Shown piece after piece: positions 54,677 through 64,000 of a DNA stretch of 64,000 nt. The position numbers were made by a program, and so were the translations under genes. The stretch is taken from the NCBI RefSeq assembly GCF_017583065.1, contig NZ_JAGEVL010000003.1, forward strand, positions 124,001-188,000, written 5' to 3'. The notes beneath the pieces were generated by a model. That model was given only the letters and a program-made list of their open reading frames with translations. It did no database searches and had not been told where the DNA came from. Source of the stretch: Staphylococcus shinii. GTDB lineage: Bacteria; Bacillota; Bacilli; Staphylococcales; Staphylococcaceae. Numbering within the stretch: position 1 is the stretch's first letter; the number at the start of each line of letters is the position of its first letter.

Positions 54677-55153
54677 TTATTTTTTATAATCCTTGCTTTT
54701 AGGATTCGGACCATATTGATTATCTTCTTTTTGCCCTTTTGAACAACTAATCACTAATGCAACAATTAAGATAACAAGATAAATAACTCCAGCTATAACA
54801 AATACGATATCTAGCCCAGTATTATCTATTTTCATAATATCTAGGTTTATAAAGTTATTTATATCCTCAAAAAAAGTAACTAAAAAAATGATAATTGGTA
54901 TTAACATAGTCATACCTACATCATGAAATCTTCTAACTGTAACAGTGAACATCGCAATTGTAACTAATATATATATTAACCAACCAATTATTTCTTCTAT
55001 TATAGTTGGAATTGGTAATATATATAAAAACAAACTTATCACAATATAAAGAAGTATATTCATTAAAATAGGATACCAATATTCTTTTCTTCGTGATCTA
55101 CCTGTAACATTTAAGGCATTAATCCAAAATAACTTGTAGTAATGTAACATCAA
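54677..55153 (-). CDS. DUF805-family membrane protein (YhaH-like)
   Basis: A 158-residue protein with four membrane helices. The opening YYKLFWINALNVTGRSRRKEYW and the later RRFHDVGM are the two conserved segments of DUF805, which is widespread and of unknown function. A polar tail KGQKEDNQYGPNPK ends the protein, as in other members. Its start overlaps no other gene. The small peptide gene follows 129 nt downstream on the same strand and may share its transcript. Confidence 0.88.
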   Translation of the reverse strand: MMLHYYKLFWINALNVTGRSRRKEYWYPILMNILLYIVISLFLYILPIPTIIEEIIGWLIYILVTIAMFTVTVRRFHDVGMTMLIPIIIFLVTFFEDINNFINLDIMKIDNTGLDIVFVIAGVIYLVILIVALVISCSKGQKEDNQYGPNPKSKDYKK

Positions 55154-55393
55154 TTTGCACCTCTATGTATGTTTTATTAAACCAATAAAATCGAAACACT
55201 ATCTCGCAACAATAAATATATAAAATATCATAAATTAACAATTAAACTTTAATGATAAAATGTTAATAGCAAACTAACTTTACATCAAAATTAAAGTTTT
55301 TATTGTATTTAGTTAATTTTTAATAAGTTGTTTTAATATATTGTAGCACGTGTTATGCTTTTTAAAAAGATACACTTAGGAGGCAATATACAT

Positions 55394-56005
55394 ATGGAAA
55401 CATCTAAATTACCATTAGCTCAACATTTTTCAAATTTACGGGCTAATCCTAAATGGGCATTAAAATTACTTATTGCTGTTATCGTTGTGGTACTATCCAC
55501 CTTGATTAGCAGTAGTTTAATTGACTATGATACATTGTTTAAAGACACTGGTTTAAGCGGGCAAGAGCTTGAACAAACGAAAGCCATAGGACAAATCACC
55601 GGAGTCATTAGTGGCATTGTTGGCGGCATTATCGGCATCAGTATTACATTTGTTATTTTCCTATTAATTTCAAAAATCATGAAATCTGATGCTAGTGCTA
55701 AATCTATTTTTTCAGCTACATTAAGCTATACAGTTATCACTAGTGTAATTGGACTTATCGTGATTTTTATTCAATGGATTGCAGGCTTGTCACCAACGGA
55801 CTATGTCATAACAAGTCTCAATATTTTTGATAAAGGCAATAGCTTTCTTAGTGCATTCAACTTACAAACACTTATAGGCGCTTATGTATTTGGCGTAATG
55901 CTCTTAGCTACAAATCGTTTTTCTAAAAAATCAGCAATTATATGGTCTATTGTCTATTTAGTTATCTTAGTAGGCTTTGCATTAATTGGTGCTTCTTTCC
56001 AATAA
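55394..56005 (+). CDS. Yip1-family multi-pass membrane protein
   Basis: A 203-residue membrane protein with five hydrophobic segments and the layout of bacterial Yip1/YIP1-domain proteins (polar start, GGIIGISITFVIFLLISKIM, later SAIIWSIVYLVILVGFALIG). Role unknown. I use ATG at 55394, which has AGGAGG 11 nt upstream; the longer frame from 55355 includes the ribosome binding site. It is divergent from the DUF805 gene and ends with its own terminator. Confidence 0.8.
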   Translation: METSKLPLAQHFSNLRANPKWALKLLIAVIVVVLSTLISSSLIDYDTLFKDTGLSGQELEQTKAIGQITGVISGIVGGIIGISITFVIFLLISKIMKSDASAKSIFSATLSYTVITSVIGLIVIFIQWIAGLSPTDYVITSLNIFDKGNSFLSAFNLQTLIGAYVFGVMLLATNRFSKKSAIIWSIVYLVILVGFALIGASFQ

Positions 56006-56135
56006 TTATGGAATCAGTAACTTTTAAAATTATAAATTTTTAAGTGCTATTTGATCTGCAACGCGTGGATAAGTAACACTAGAGACCTACGTGAACTACT
56101 TTTCCATTTCAACTCTATAGTACCTATATGAGTAA

Positions 56136-56173
56136 AACCCGAGACATAGATAAATGTTTCGGGTTCTTTTTTG
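56136..56173 (+). terminator. Terminator of the Yip1-family gene
   Basis: AACCCGA and TCGGGTT with an inner ACAT/ATGT stem, followed by CTTTTTTG. Confidence 0.85.
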
Positions 56174-56192
56174 TATTATTTAAATTTTAAAA

Positions 56193-56432
56193 TCATAATA
56201 AAATACTTGTAATAAATAAGATGCTAGTAATTATAAATAATACTCCTGTCACTTTAGACTTTCTTATATAAGCTATGCCAATAGACATTGTGAATATCGC
56301 TTGAAAGATATTCTGGACATTATTTGTAAAATGAACAACTTCAAAAAGACCTAAACAATTAATGACAATAAAAATAATTGCAATAACGATAAATATAATC
56401 TCATAAATTTTGAAATCTTTATTTATACTCAA
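56193..56432 (-). CDS. Small two- or three-helix membrane protein, unknown
   Basis: A 79-residue protein made almost only of hydrophobic segments (residues 11–30, 38–53 and 60–78) with a short charged start MSINKDFK. It starts with TTG, with AAAGGAG 8 nt upstream, so translation is credible. I recognise no family. It lies alone on the minus strand between the Yip1-family terminator and the acyl-CoA synthetase gene. Confidence 0.7.
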   Translation of the reverse strand: MSINKDFKIYEIIFIVIAIIFIVINCLGLFEVVHFTNNVQNIFQAIFTMSIGIAYIRKSKVTGVLFIITSILFITSILL

Positions 56433-56553
56433 ATAAAAATCTCCTTTATAAATTTATATTTTCTACATGATGACGCCAGAAAAAGAAACTTGTAATAATA
56501 ATAACTACAAAACCTTTAATAAAAGTGACAAACGATTTTGTTTAATAACTGAA

Positions 56554-58125
56554 TTACTTATTCTTTTCTGCTTCTCTTAATTCAATGCGTCTAATCTTAC
56601 CTGAGTTTGTTTTTGGTAAGTCTTCTACAAACTCTATAGCACGTGGATATTTGTATGGTGCAACGTCTTGTTTTACATAGTCTTGAAGTGTTTTGACTGT
56701 ATCATCAGTTGCTGGTATATCATCTTGCAAGATAACAAAAGCTTTAACGATATTACCTCTAATTTCATGTGGGCTAGCAACTACAGCACATTCTTTTACA
56801 TATTCATGTTTTGTAAGTGAGTCTTCTACCTCAAATGGTCCAATTGTATACCCAGAACTGATGATAATGTCATCTTTACGTCCTTCAAACCAGAAATAAC
56901 CATCTTCATCTAATTTGGCTAAATCACCTGTGATATAATAATCTCCTATTCTGGGTTCAGCAGTACGTTCAGGGTCTTTATAATAACCTTTGAATAATGC
57001 CGGTAAGTCTAACGGCACTGCTATATTGCCTACTTCACCAATTTCTGCTAGTTTACCATCATCATTGATAACAGTAACATAACTACCAGGAATTGCTTTG
57101 CCCATAGACCCTGGGCGACTTTCTGTATCTTTCAAGAAACCGATTAATAAAGTACTTTCCGTTTGTCCGTATCCATCTCTAACTGTAAGATTAAAATTAG
57201 CTTGGAATTTTTCTACAACTTCTCTATTTAAAGGTTCACCTGCAGACACTGCACTATGCAAATGTTCTAAGTTATACTCCGTTAAATTAGGGAGTTTTGC
57301 CATCAAACGATATTCAGTAGGTGTACAGCAAAGAACGTTAATTTTATAATCTTGTAGTAATTCTAAATATTTCTCCGCGTTAAATTTACCATTATAAACA
57401 AATGCTGTTGCGCCTGATCCCATAATTGAAAGAAACGGACTCCACACCCATTTTTGCCAACCAGGCGCTGCAGTAGCCCATGCAATATCGTCTTCTTTAA
57501 TACTCAACCAATGTTTAGGCGCCATTTGCATATGTGCATAACCCCAACCATGTGAATGTACCACAGCTTTCGGATTGCCTGTTGTGCCAGATGTATATGA
57601 TAATAAGGCAATATCATCTTTAGATGTATCAGCAATTTGTAATTGATCTATTTCTCTAACCGATTCTGAATCGACCGTATACCAATCATCGTACTCTCCA
57701 CCAACGATAAATTTTGTTAACGTGTTATATTCTTTAACTGCTTTAAATTCGTCAATACTATCAGCAGTTACGACGATAGCTTTGACCTCTCCGTGTGAAA
57801 TTCTATATTGTAAATCTTTTGTACGTAACATTTCAGAGCTTGGAATTACTACAATGCCCAATTTCAAAGCGGCTATGTAAATTTCATACGTTTCAATAGA
57901 ACGCGGCATCATCACAAGAACTTTGTCACCTTTTTGTAAACCATGTTTTAAAAACATATTGCCGACTTTGTTCGCATTTTTTATCAATTGATCATATGTG
58001 ATTGATTGTGTTTCGCCCTCAGCATTTTCAAAAATAATAGCTTTTTTATTTTCATCAGCTGTATATTTTTCGATTTCGCTAACGATATTATACGTATCTG
58101 GAGCGACTAAATCTTTTTTATTCAT
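56554..58125 (-). CDS. Acyl-CoA synthetase, acetyl-CoA-synthetase-like (possibly MbcS-type)
   Basis: A 523-residue AMP-forming ligase that joins a short- or branched-chain acid to CoA. Motifs: LLSYTSGTTGNPKAVVHSHG (P-loop), DGYGQTES (A5), TGDLAKLDEDGYFWFEGRKDD (A7–A8 hinge), and SGKIRR with the catalytic Lys near the end. Size and text resemble the staphylococcal MbcS enzyme that activates 2-methylbutyrate and isobutyrate for branched fatty acids. I set the start at 58125, with AAAGGAG 8 nt upstream; 21 residues further up are not protein-like. Substrate is inferred from resemblance only. Confidence 0.88.
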   Translation of the reverse strand: MNKKDLVAPDTYNIVSEIEKYTADENKKAIIFENAEGETQSITYDQLIKNANKVGNMFLKHGLQKGDKVLVMMPRSIETYEIYIAALKLGIVVIPSSEMLRTKDLQYRISHGEVKAIVVTADSIDEFKAVKEYNTLTKFIVGGEYDDWYTVDSESVREIDQLQIADTSKDDIALLSYTSGTTGNPKAVVHSHGWGYAHMQMAPKHWLSIKEDDIAWATAAPGWQKWVWSPFLSIMGSGATAFVYNGKFNAEKYLELLQDYKINVLCCTPTEYRLMAKLPNLTEYNLEHLHSAVSAGEPLNREVVEKFQANFNLTVRDGYGQTESTLLIGFLKDTESRPGSMGKAIPGSYVTVINDDGKLAEIGEVGNIAVPLDLPALFKGYYKDPERTAEPRIGDYYITGDLAKLDEDGYFWFEGRKDDIIISSGYTIGPFEVEDSLTKHEYVKECAVVASPHEIRGNIVKAFVILQDDIPATDDTVKTLQDYVKQDVAPYKYPRAIEFVEDLPKTNSGKIRRIELREAEKNK

Positions 58126-58666
58126 TATTAACTCTCCTTTAATTCTAAATCTATAATTAACGTATTTACATATGCAAACACAAACCATTAATCATACTTT
58201 CGTTAATACAAAGTAACCCTATTACTTAATAACACCATAATTCTAATCCTTCTCTATATAAAAAGATACAATTATGACTTTAACTATATCAATACCTTCC
58301 TATTATAATATGCTACTATATATACTTAAAGTATGATTAAAATTACTATGTACTTGATTTATGAAAATCTGACTAATTTAGAAATAACTTTGACATTTAG
58401 GATACATCTCATGTAGTATTTCTAGCATACACTTGTAAAATGTTATCGAAATCGAGGTTAGAACATAAATATATGTCGTAACCTCGAAAATGATGTTTAT
58501 TTCAGCGCATTATATTTATGTTCACTTCCAAAAATTTTACTTTATTTTTCTATATTCATAGGCTTTATTGATGAAATTTATTTTTCACAGTTCAACATTT
58601 AGCTTTAACTTGTGCTTAGTGATATAATATAAAACTGTGTAATTTTTAATGAAAGAAGTGATACGA
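58126..58666. other. Intergenic stretch upstream of two divergent genes
   Basis: About 540 bp of AT-rich DNA. One hairpin with perfect arms CGAGGTTA/TAACCTCG occurs at 58453–58486, without a clear T-run on the plus strand and with a weak one on the minus strand. No other gene, operator or repeat was convincing. Confidence 0.5.
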
Positions 58667-60070
58667 TTGAGTTCAAATGATACTTTCCATGTTGAAAAAA
58701 GAATCCCCTTATTTATTGTGCTATTGTCTGGAGCTTTTATTACTATTTTGAACCAAACGTTACTTGGTACGGCATTACCGCCAATTATGAAAGATCTCCA
58801 AGTAACTGAAAGTACTGTACAATGGTTACAGTCTATATTTATGCTTATAAATGGAATAATGATTCCAGTAACAGCATTTTTAATCGAAAGATATACATCG
58901 AGGCAATTATTTTTAACTGCGATGAGCATCTTTGCCGCTGGTACATTACTTTGTGCAGTAGGTATAGACTTTTCAATGCTACTTATCGGGCGTGTCTTAC
59001 AAGCAGCAGGTGCCGGTATTATGATGCCATTGATGCAAACAATTCTATTTTTAACTTTCCCTAAAGAAAAACGTGGTACCGCAATGGGCCTCTTTGGCCT
59101 CGTTATTGCATTCGCACCTGCTATTGGTCCGACTTTATCAGGTGTGTTAGTAGAACATCTATCATGGAGAAGTGTCTTCTATGTTGTATTCCCTATCGCA
59201 GTTATTATTATTATTGCTTCAATTTTCTTATTGAAAAATGTAACAGAAACTTCAAATCCAAAATTAGATACACCGTCAGTAATCTTATCTACATTAGGAT
59301 TTGGTGGACTATTATATAGTTTCAGTTCTGTAGGTGAAGCAGGATGGAGCAGTGTACAATTCATAGCACCACTAATCGTGGGTATTGTTTCATTGATTGT
59401 ATTCATCCGTCGTCAATTGAAACTAAAAGAACCTATGCTTGAATTTAGAGTGTTTAGTTACAATGTATATACATTAGGTACAGTATTAAGTATGTTTGTG
59501 TTCGGCGTGTTAATTGCTACAAATATTATCTTGCCACTATATATGCAGAATATGTTACAGTTCTCTGCGTTAGAATCTGGTCTTGTATTACTGCCAGGAG
59601 CAGTAGTTATGGGTCTTATGAACCCACTTACAGGCTATTTATTCGATAAATTCGGTGGAACTTGGTTAGCGCGTATCGGGTTACTCATATTAGTAGTATC
59701 TTCCATACCGTTTACTGTGCTAACAGCGCATACTAGTTTTACTTACCTAGCAATATCTAATGCCTTACGTATGATTTCTATCGCAATGGTTATGATGCCT
59801 ATGACAACGTTAGCCATTAACCAATTACCAAATCATCTCATTGCACATGGTACTGCAATGAACAATACTTTCAGACAAATGGCAGGCGCTATTGGTACAG
59901 CATTATTTATCACATTAATGTCTGTATCAGCCAACCCAAGCGATGGCGTTGAGGGTATCATCCATGGTGTAAACGTAACATTCATGGTTGCAACTGGTAT
60001 TTCAGTAATTGCGTTGATTTTATCAGCTAAACTTTCTGACGATAGTAGACCAGCTCGTAGAACCTTATAA
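58667..60070 (+). CDS. MFS multidrug efflux pump, DHA2 family (MdeA/LmrB-like)
   Basis: A 467-residue transporter with about 14 helices. Helix 1 has LNQTLLGTALPPIM; motif C is GLVIAFAPAIGPTLSGVLVEHLSW; later LVLLPGAVVMGLMNPLTGYLFDKFG is typical of LmrB/MdeA-like proteins, which export lincosamides, quaternary amines and dyes. I prefer TTG at 58667, with AGAAGTGA upstream; an ATG at 58649 lies before that ribosome binding site. No regulator gene is adjacent. It is followed by a bidirectional terminator. Confidence 0.9.
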   Translation: MSSNDTFHVEKRIPLFIVLLSGAFITILNQTLLGTALPPIMKDLQVTESTVQWLQSIFMLINGIMIPVTAFLIERYTSRQLFLTAMSIFAAGTLLCAVGIDFSMLLIGRVLQAAGAGIMMPLMQTILFLTFPKEKRGTAMGLFGLVIAFAPAIGPTLSGVLVEHLSWRSVFYVVFPIAVIIIIASIFLLKNVTETSNPKLDTPSVILSTLGFGGLLYSFSSVGEAGWSSVQFIAPLIVGIVSLIVFIRRQLKLKEPMLEFRVFSYNVYTLGTVLSMFVFGVLIATNIILPLYMQNMLQFSALESGLVLLPGAVVMGLMNPLTGYLFDKFGGTWLARIGLLILVVSSIPFTVLTAHTSFTYLAISNALRMISIAMVMMPMTTLAINQLPNHLIAHGTAMNNTFRQMAGAIGTALFITLMSVSANPSDGVEGIIHGVNVTFMVATGISVIALILSAKLSDDSRPARRTL

Positions 60071-60111
60071 GATCTGATAATTTAAAACATGAATATAAAA
60101 TGATAAAAAAT

Positions 60112-60165
60112 AACACTTTCGAAAAGTTCATTGCACATTGAACTTTTTGAAAGTGTTTTATTTTG
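60112..60165. terminator. Bidirectional terminator between MFS and amidohydrolase genes
   Basis: AACACTTTC and GAAAGTGTT enclose AAAAGTTCA/TGAACTTTT; T-runs follow on both strands. Confidence 0.85.
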
Positions 60166-60236
60166 CAAAATAATAAATTGCAACACAATACATAATCAAC
60201 ATAGCTAATTAGCATGCGCTGGACATATTAACTTTA

Positions 60237-61433
60237 TTAAGCTTTAGCAGATAATCTATTAATCGCAATTTCACCTAATGATTTTGCAGATACTAAAAGT
60301 GCATTTTCATTAACTTCAAATTTAGGATGATGATTCATATAAGGGTCTTCCATATGTTCTGGCTTACAACCTACAATGAAAAATGTGCCTGGTATTTCTT
60401 TTAAATAATAAGCAAAATCTTCTGAACCTGAAACTGCAGGAATTTCAACTAAATGTTTAAAATAATCTCCCTGGCTTGTTGATAAAATATCTGTTACCGC
60501 TTGTGTTTGAGCAGGATGGTTGTATAAGACTGGATAACCAAACTGATAATCTAAGTCATACGTAATATCGAACCCTACTGCGACACTTTTCGCGACCTTC
60601 TCAATTTCTTCATACATAAATTGTTCTAAATCATCATTAAGATAACGCGCAGTACCTTTAATTGTCACTTTATCTTGAATGACATTAGCGCCACCTGGTG
60701 CATCAAAAGAACCAACGGTAATAACCCCCATCTCTGAAGGATCAATACGTCTAGATACAATTGTTTGAAGCGTATTTACAAAATTTGTTCCCGCTACTAA
60801 CGCATCGTGTGTCTTATGTGGGCTTGCAGCATGTCCACCTAAACCTTTAATTGTTAATGTGAACGTTGAGCTTCCAGCAAAAGCATTGCCTGTATTATAA
60901 CCAATTACTTCTGGGCCAGCGACTGGCACAACATGAATACCGTATACCTCGTCTAAATCACTTAACGCACCTGATGTCATAATTTGCTGTGCGCCGCCTG
61001 GAGGCATTTCTTCCGCATGTTGATGAATAATTTTAATTGTGCCTGGTAGTTCATCTTTGATATCAATTAGTGCGTCTGCTAAACCTAGTAAATAAGCAGT
61101 ATGCGCATCATGACCACAAGCATGCATTACACCTTCGTTCGTTGATTTAAAAGGGACGTCCGCTTCTTCATGTATAGGTAAAGCATCAAAATCTGCACGC
61201 AAACCTATCGTATTACCAGGGTGTTGCCCTTTGATTTCTACAATAATTGCATTACTCTCAGCAACCGGTTGTGTAACTACAACATCTTTATCCTTATAAA
61301 AGGATTTAATGTAATTTGCAGTACCATTTTCTTGAAAAGATAATTCAGGATGTTGGTGCAAATAACGACGATGCTGAATCATTTCAACTTCCTTCTGTTC
61401 TAACTTCTCAAATAATTTTTCTTTTACATTCAT
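60237..61433 (-). CDS. M20-family amidohydrolase (N-acyl amino acid hydrolase/HipO-like)
   Basis: A 398-residue dinuclear-metal hydrolase that removes acyl groups from amino acids or similar amides. Metal ligands occur in MHACGHDAHTA (Cys/His), HQHAEEMPPGGA (Glu-Glu) and YGIHVVP; the dimerisation domain follows with GGHAASPHKT. ATG at 61433 is better spaced from AGAAGTGA than the ATG at 61439. Relatives include hippurate hydrolase and N-acetylcysteine or N-acetyl-diaminopimelate deacetylases. It stands alone. The substrate is open; processing of acylated amino acids is the general role. Confidence 0.9.
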   Translation of the reverse strand: MNVKEKLFEKLEQKEVEMIQHRRYLHQHPELSFQENGTANYIKSFYKDKDVVVTQPVAESNAIIVEIKGQHPGNTIGLRADFDALPIHEEADVPFKSTNEGVMHACGHDAHTAYLLGLADALIDIKDELPGTIKIIHQHAEEMPPGGAQQIMTSGALSDLDEVYGIHVVPVAGPEVIGYNTGNAFAGSSTFTLTIKGLGGHAASPHKTHDALVAGTNFVNTLQTIVSRRIDPSEMGVITVGSFDAPGGANVIQDKVTIKGTARYLNDDLEQFMYEEIEKVAKSVAVGFDITYDLDYQFGYPVLYNHPAQTQAVTDILSTSQGDYFKHLVEIPAVSGSEDFAYYLKEIPGTFFIVGCKPEHMEDPYMNHHPKFEVNENALLVSAKSLGEIAINRLSAKA

Positions 61434-61622
61434 GAACATTCACTTCTTTCGATTGAATTTTAAAACATATCACTCACTAATAAGTTTAAATTCCAAAGAG
61501 TATTAATTCAAATATAAAATAACACTTTATAAAGTTTCTAGTTATTTCCTATCAAATTTAGTGAAATTAATTACCAAAACAAACATATTTTCATTTCGTA
61601 TCTTATTAACTTAGTTTTAATT

Positions 61623-62804
61623 TTAAGAAGCTTTAAACTCTGTTGCTGTTTCATTTTTATGAACAATATATATCATAACGCTAGCAATAATCACCATTCC
61701 AAAGCCAAAATATGGTGTCATGATAATACCAAAATGATTTAGTACAAACCCACCAATAACAGATCCTAATGTGATACCAATATTAAATGAAGCAATGTTT
61801 AAACTTGAGGCGAAGTTCGTCGTCGCTTTGTTTCTACGTTCGGCAAAAAGTACCACAACCAGTTGTAGTCCTGGAACATTCATAAAAGCAAATAAACCCA
61901 TAAGCAATATGATTAATGTACCTAATACGTGATGCGTTAAGGTTATACCTACAAGTAATAAGACTAGTGCTTGTACCAAAAATATACCTATAAGCACCTT
62001 AGTGGGCTGATTATTTGTTAATTTGCCGCCTAGTGTATTCCCTATTGCGACCATCACACCATAGATAACTAATAAAACTACAACGGCGTCATCACTATAA
62101 TTCAATACATCTGTAAGCATGGTCGTCAAATAAGTATATACAACAAATGTTCCACCATAACCTAATGCTGTAATTAAATAAATCATCATTAAAGCTTTGT
62201 TTTTAAATACAGTTAATTGTTCTAATATTGAAACTTGTTCATATTCATTAAGATCTTTAGGCACAGTAAATACATTAACGATTAAACTGATAAAACCAAT
62301 TAGCGCAATTGTAATAAATGAAGTTTCCCAACCAAATTGTTGCCCAATCCATGTACCTAGAGGCACACCAGTAATAGTTGCAACAGTCAATCCCGTAAAC
62401 ATCATTGCAATAGCGCTTGAACGTTTGTCTGGCGTTACTAAATCACTGGCAATCGCAGTCGCTATAGACATAAACACTCCATGCATTAATGCTGACAGTA
62501 CACGCATGGCCAACAACATACTTAAAGTTGTAGCAAAAGCAGCGAGTGCATTTGCGATAATAAAGATTAACATAATACCGATGAGTAAATGCTTGCGTTT
62601 CATTTTATTAGTTAACGGAGTAAGTAATGGCGCACCAATCGTTACACCTACCGCATATAATGAAACAGTTAAACCAGCTAATGAAATTGTTGTATTAAAT
62701 GCATCTTTGATTAATGGTAATAAACCAACACTAATAAACTCCGTCATACCAATAGCGAAAGCTGACATCGCTAAAGCTAAAATAGCAAATTTATTTTTCT
62801 TCAT
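61623..62804 (-). CDS. MFS transporter, 12-helix DHA1 family (AraJ/PbuE-like)
   Basis: A 393-residue exporter with 12 predicted helices. It has GMTEFISVGLLPLIKDAF in helix 1, the motif A segment NKMKRKHLLIGIM, and MFTGLTVATITGVPLGTWIGQQFGW (motif C region), close to AraJ/NepI/PbuE-type efflux of nucleosides, sugars or drugs. AAGGAGAG lies before the ATG. A divergent HxlR regulator begins 120 bp away and a perfect palindrome lies between, so the pair probably forms a small inducible efflux unit. Confidence 0.9.
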   Translation of the reverse strand: MKKNKFAILALAMSAFAIGMTEFISVGLLPLIKDAFNTTISLAGLTVSLYAVGVTIGAPLLTPLTNKMKRKHLLIGIMLIFIIANALAAFATTLSMLLAMRVLSALMHGVFMSIATAIASDLVTPDKRSSAIAMMFTGLTVATITGVPLGTWIGQQFGWETSFITIALIGFISLIVNVFTVPKDLNEYEQVSILEQLTVFKNKALMMIYLITALGYGGTFVVYTYLTTMLTDVLNYSDDAVVVLLVIYGVMVAIGNTLGGKLTNNQPTKVLIGIFLVQALVLLLVGITLTHHVLGTLIILLMGLFAFMNVPGLQLVVVLFAERRNKATTNFASSLNIASFNIGITLGSVIGGFVLNHFGIIMTPYFGFGMVIIASVMIYIVHKNETATEFKAS

Positions 62805-62887
62805 AATTCATTTTCTCTCCTTAACTATATTGATTGTGTTACTATATATCACACATGTAAGAAGAGGAAGTACGCACTTTAAAGTAA

Positions 62888-62911
62888 TATAGGTACTTTT
62901 TAGTACCTATA
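62888..62911. promoter_or_regulatory. Operator-like palindrome before the HxlR gene
   Basis: TATAGGTACT and AGTACCTATA are exact inverted repeats with a 4-nt T centre, ending at the AAGGAGG of the HxlR gene. Autoregulation by the HxlR dimer, and control of the divergent pump, is the simplest reading. Confidence 0.75.
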
Positions 62912-62924
62912 AGGAGGAAATCAT

Positions 62925-63302
62925 ATGACTAAAACATATAATATAGGTGTTGAAGCTACAATTGACGTCATTGGTGGTAAATGGAAGCCTGTCATTCTAT
63001 GTCACTTACAAAATAATGGCTTAATGCGCACTTCTGCATTAAAACGAGCGATACCAACTATTACTCAAAAAATGTTAACCCAGCAATTACGTGAATTAGA
63101 GAAGGATGGGATTATCAATCGTATTGTTTATGATCAAGTTCCACCAAAAGTAGAATATGAACTTTCTGAATATGGTCAAACACTTGGTAATATTTTATCT
63201 TCTTTATGTTATTGGGGAGAATATCACGTAGAAAAAATGTATGAACAAGGTGAGCCTGTCACATTGAATCAACAAGACTTTATTAATATCCCAAATGCCT
63301 AA
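62925..63302 (+). CDS. HxlR-family transcriptional regulator
   Basis: A 125-residue winged helix-turn-helix protein. The family signature is IDVIGGKWKPVILCHL near residues 13–28, and the recognition region is RAIPTITQKMLTQQLRELEKDG. HxlR proteins respond to electrophiles, quinones or aldehydes, sometimes through a Cys near the start; here Cys26 lies in the ILCHL helix. AAGGAGG is 7–8 nt before ATG. It faces the MFS gene across a palindrome. The MaoC-like gene follows on the same strand after 115 nt. Confidence 0.92.
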   Translation: MTKTYNIGVEATIDVIGGKWKPVILCHLQNNGLMRTSALKRAIPTITQKMLTQQLRELEKDGIINRIVYDQVPPKVEYELSEYGQTLGNILSSLCYWGEYHVEKMYEQGEPVTLNQQDFINIPNA

Positions 63303-63417
63303 TCAAACGATTTAAGTTAGATTTCAAGAGATCTAAACAGATTGCCACAGATAATGTTTGAGCGTTTGGCGAACACCTTAATGATGAATTACTATAATAG
63401 AGGAGTATTTACAATTT

Positions 63418-63843
63418 ATGAAACTTGATGAATTTGAAATAGACGATGTATTTACTACACCACCTAATAAGATAAGTGAGGAAGATATAATCAACTTTGC
63501 CCAAGAATTCGATCCTCAATATATGCATCTGGATAAAGAAAAAGCTACACAAGGTAGATTCAATGGTATTATTGCTTCAGGTATACACACCTTGTCCATT
63601 TCGTTCAAATTATGGATTGAAGCAGGTAAATATGGTGAGGACGTAATCGCAGGCACACATATGAATCACATTAAATTTATCAAACCTGTATACCCTGAAG
63701 ATGAACTTTACACAAAAATTAAAGTATTGAAGAAACAGGCCACAAAGCGTGATCAAGGCTTACTCACGGTTTTATTATCGACGTTTAACCAATACGAAAA
63801 TAAAGTGTTTGAAGGAGAATTGACAGCATTACTGAGACGGTAA
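63418..63843 (+). CDS. MaoC-family hot-dog-fold dehydratase
   Basis: A 141-residue protein of the MaoC/(R)-specific enoyl-CoA hydratase family. The hydratase motif is visible as FAQEFDPQYMHLDKEKA (catalytic Asp and His within D-x4-H) and GIIASGIHTLSIS. It would hydrate enoyl thioesters or act in a related side reaction; it could also bind but not turn over substrate. GAGGAG lies about 12 nt before ATG, a long gap. It follows the HxlR gene and may share its control. Nothing further is recognisable from 63844 to the window end. Confidence 0.88.
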   Translation: MKLDEFEIDDVFTTPPNKISEEDIINFAQEFDPQYMHLDKEKATQGRFNGIIASGIHTLSISFKLWIEAGKYGEDVIAGTHMNHIKFIKPVYPEDELYTKIKVLKKQATKRDQGLLTVLLSTFNQYENKVFEGELTALLRR

Positions 63844-64000
63844 AGAGGGGGTTATTAAGCTCGAGGCATTGATCGCTTACTAGCTATATACTTAGCTACT
63901 ACAGATTAAAAAAGCTAAAAATAATAATGTCATCTTTTATTTAAATATGATCTATTTAAGACTATGCGTTACTCAAAAATATTTATTTTATTTAAATATA

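Noticed and set aside
62197-62892. Plus-strand 231-codon frame opposite the DHA1 MFS gene
   Set aside because: The opposite strand encodes a full-length MFS protein with all motifs; this frame is Ile/Asn-rich without family features and starts mid-gene without a ribosome binding site.

Overview
The window is AT-rich chromosomal DNA from a low-GC Firmicute, almost certainly a coagulase-negative Staphylococcus or a close relative. The evidence is the synteny mscS–DUF951–ychF–rpsF–ssb, an mpsABC operon, an IsaB-family secreted antigen, a type I toxin very like staphylococcal PepA1, and strong AGGAGG ribosome binding sites with several TTG and GTG starts. I could not assign a species from sequence alone. 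No tRNA, rRNA, insertion sequence, prophage or CRISPR array was seen.

Region 1 (1–18.2 kb) is a nonribosomal peptide cluster on the minus strand: one 5,598-residue synthetase, an Sfp-type phosphopantetheinyl transferase and a type II thioesterase cut by the window edge. The synthetase reads C-A-T, four more C-A-T modules, then a terminal reductase. The modules repeat at an almost exact 1,038-residue period. All five adenylation pockets read as serine or serine-like, so the predicted product is a serine-rich pentapeptide, possibly N-acylated, released by reduction. I do not recognise a described staphylococcal product of this kind. It is the best candidate here for an undescribed system.

Region 2 (18.2–28.9 kb) is housekeeping DNA: ssb and rpsF (without the usual rpsR), a GH25 lysozyme, ychF, DUF951, an MscS channel, a 1-kb stretch holding two terminators and a repeat, then mpsABC (bicarbonate uptake and membrane potential) with an attenuator-like leader.

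Region 3 (29–38 kb) is carbon uptake: an AraC regulator with a GH4 alpha-galactosidase and a GPH sugar symporter, a zinc alcohol dehydrogenase under a MerR-type promoter, and a tctCBA tricarboxylate transporter with a perfect cre site. Between them lies a compact locus with convergent promoters and a 22-residue amphipathic peptide. Its terminator is closely related to that of the PepA1-type toxin locus at 41.2 kb.

Region 4 (38–64 kb) is accessory and metabolic: a DUF418 protein, an SDR next to the remnant of another SDR, IsaB, a PepA1/SprA1-like type I toxin–antitoxin with clear direct repeats, a YknXYZ-like ABC efflux system, a YfcC carrier, an orphan bioB under a BirA-type operator, MerR plus DHA2 efflux pump with a classical 19-bp-spacer promoter, a CoA-transferase/TetR/aldehyde dehydrogenase group, small membrane proteins, an acyl-CoA synthetase, more MFS pumps, an M20 amidohydrolase, and HxlR with a MaoC-like protein. 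Many genes carry their own local regulator and operator, so much of this half looks like separately controlled transport and detoxification units.
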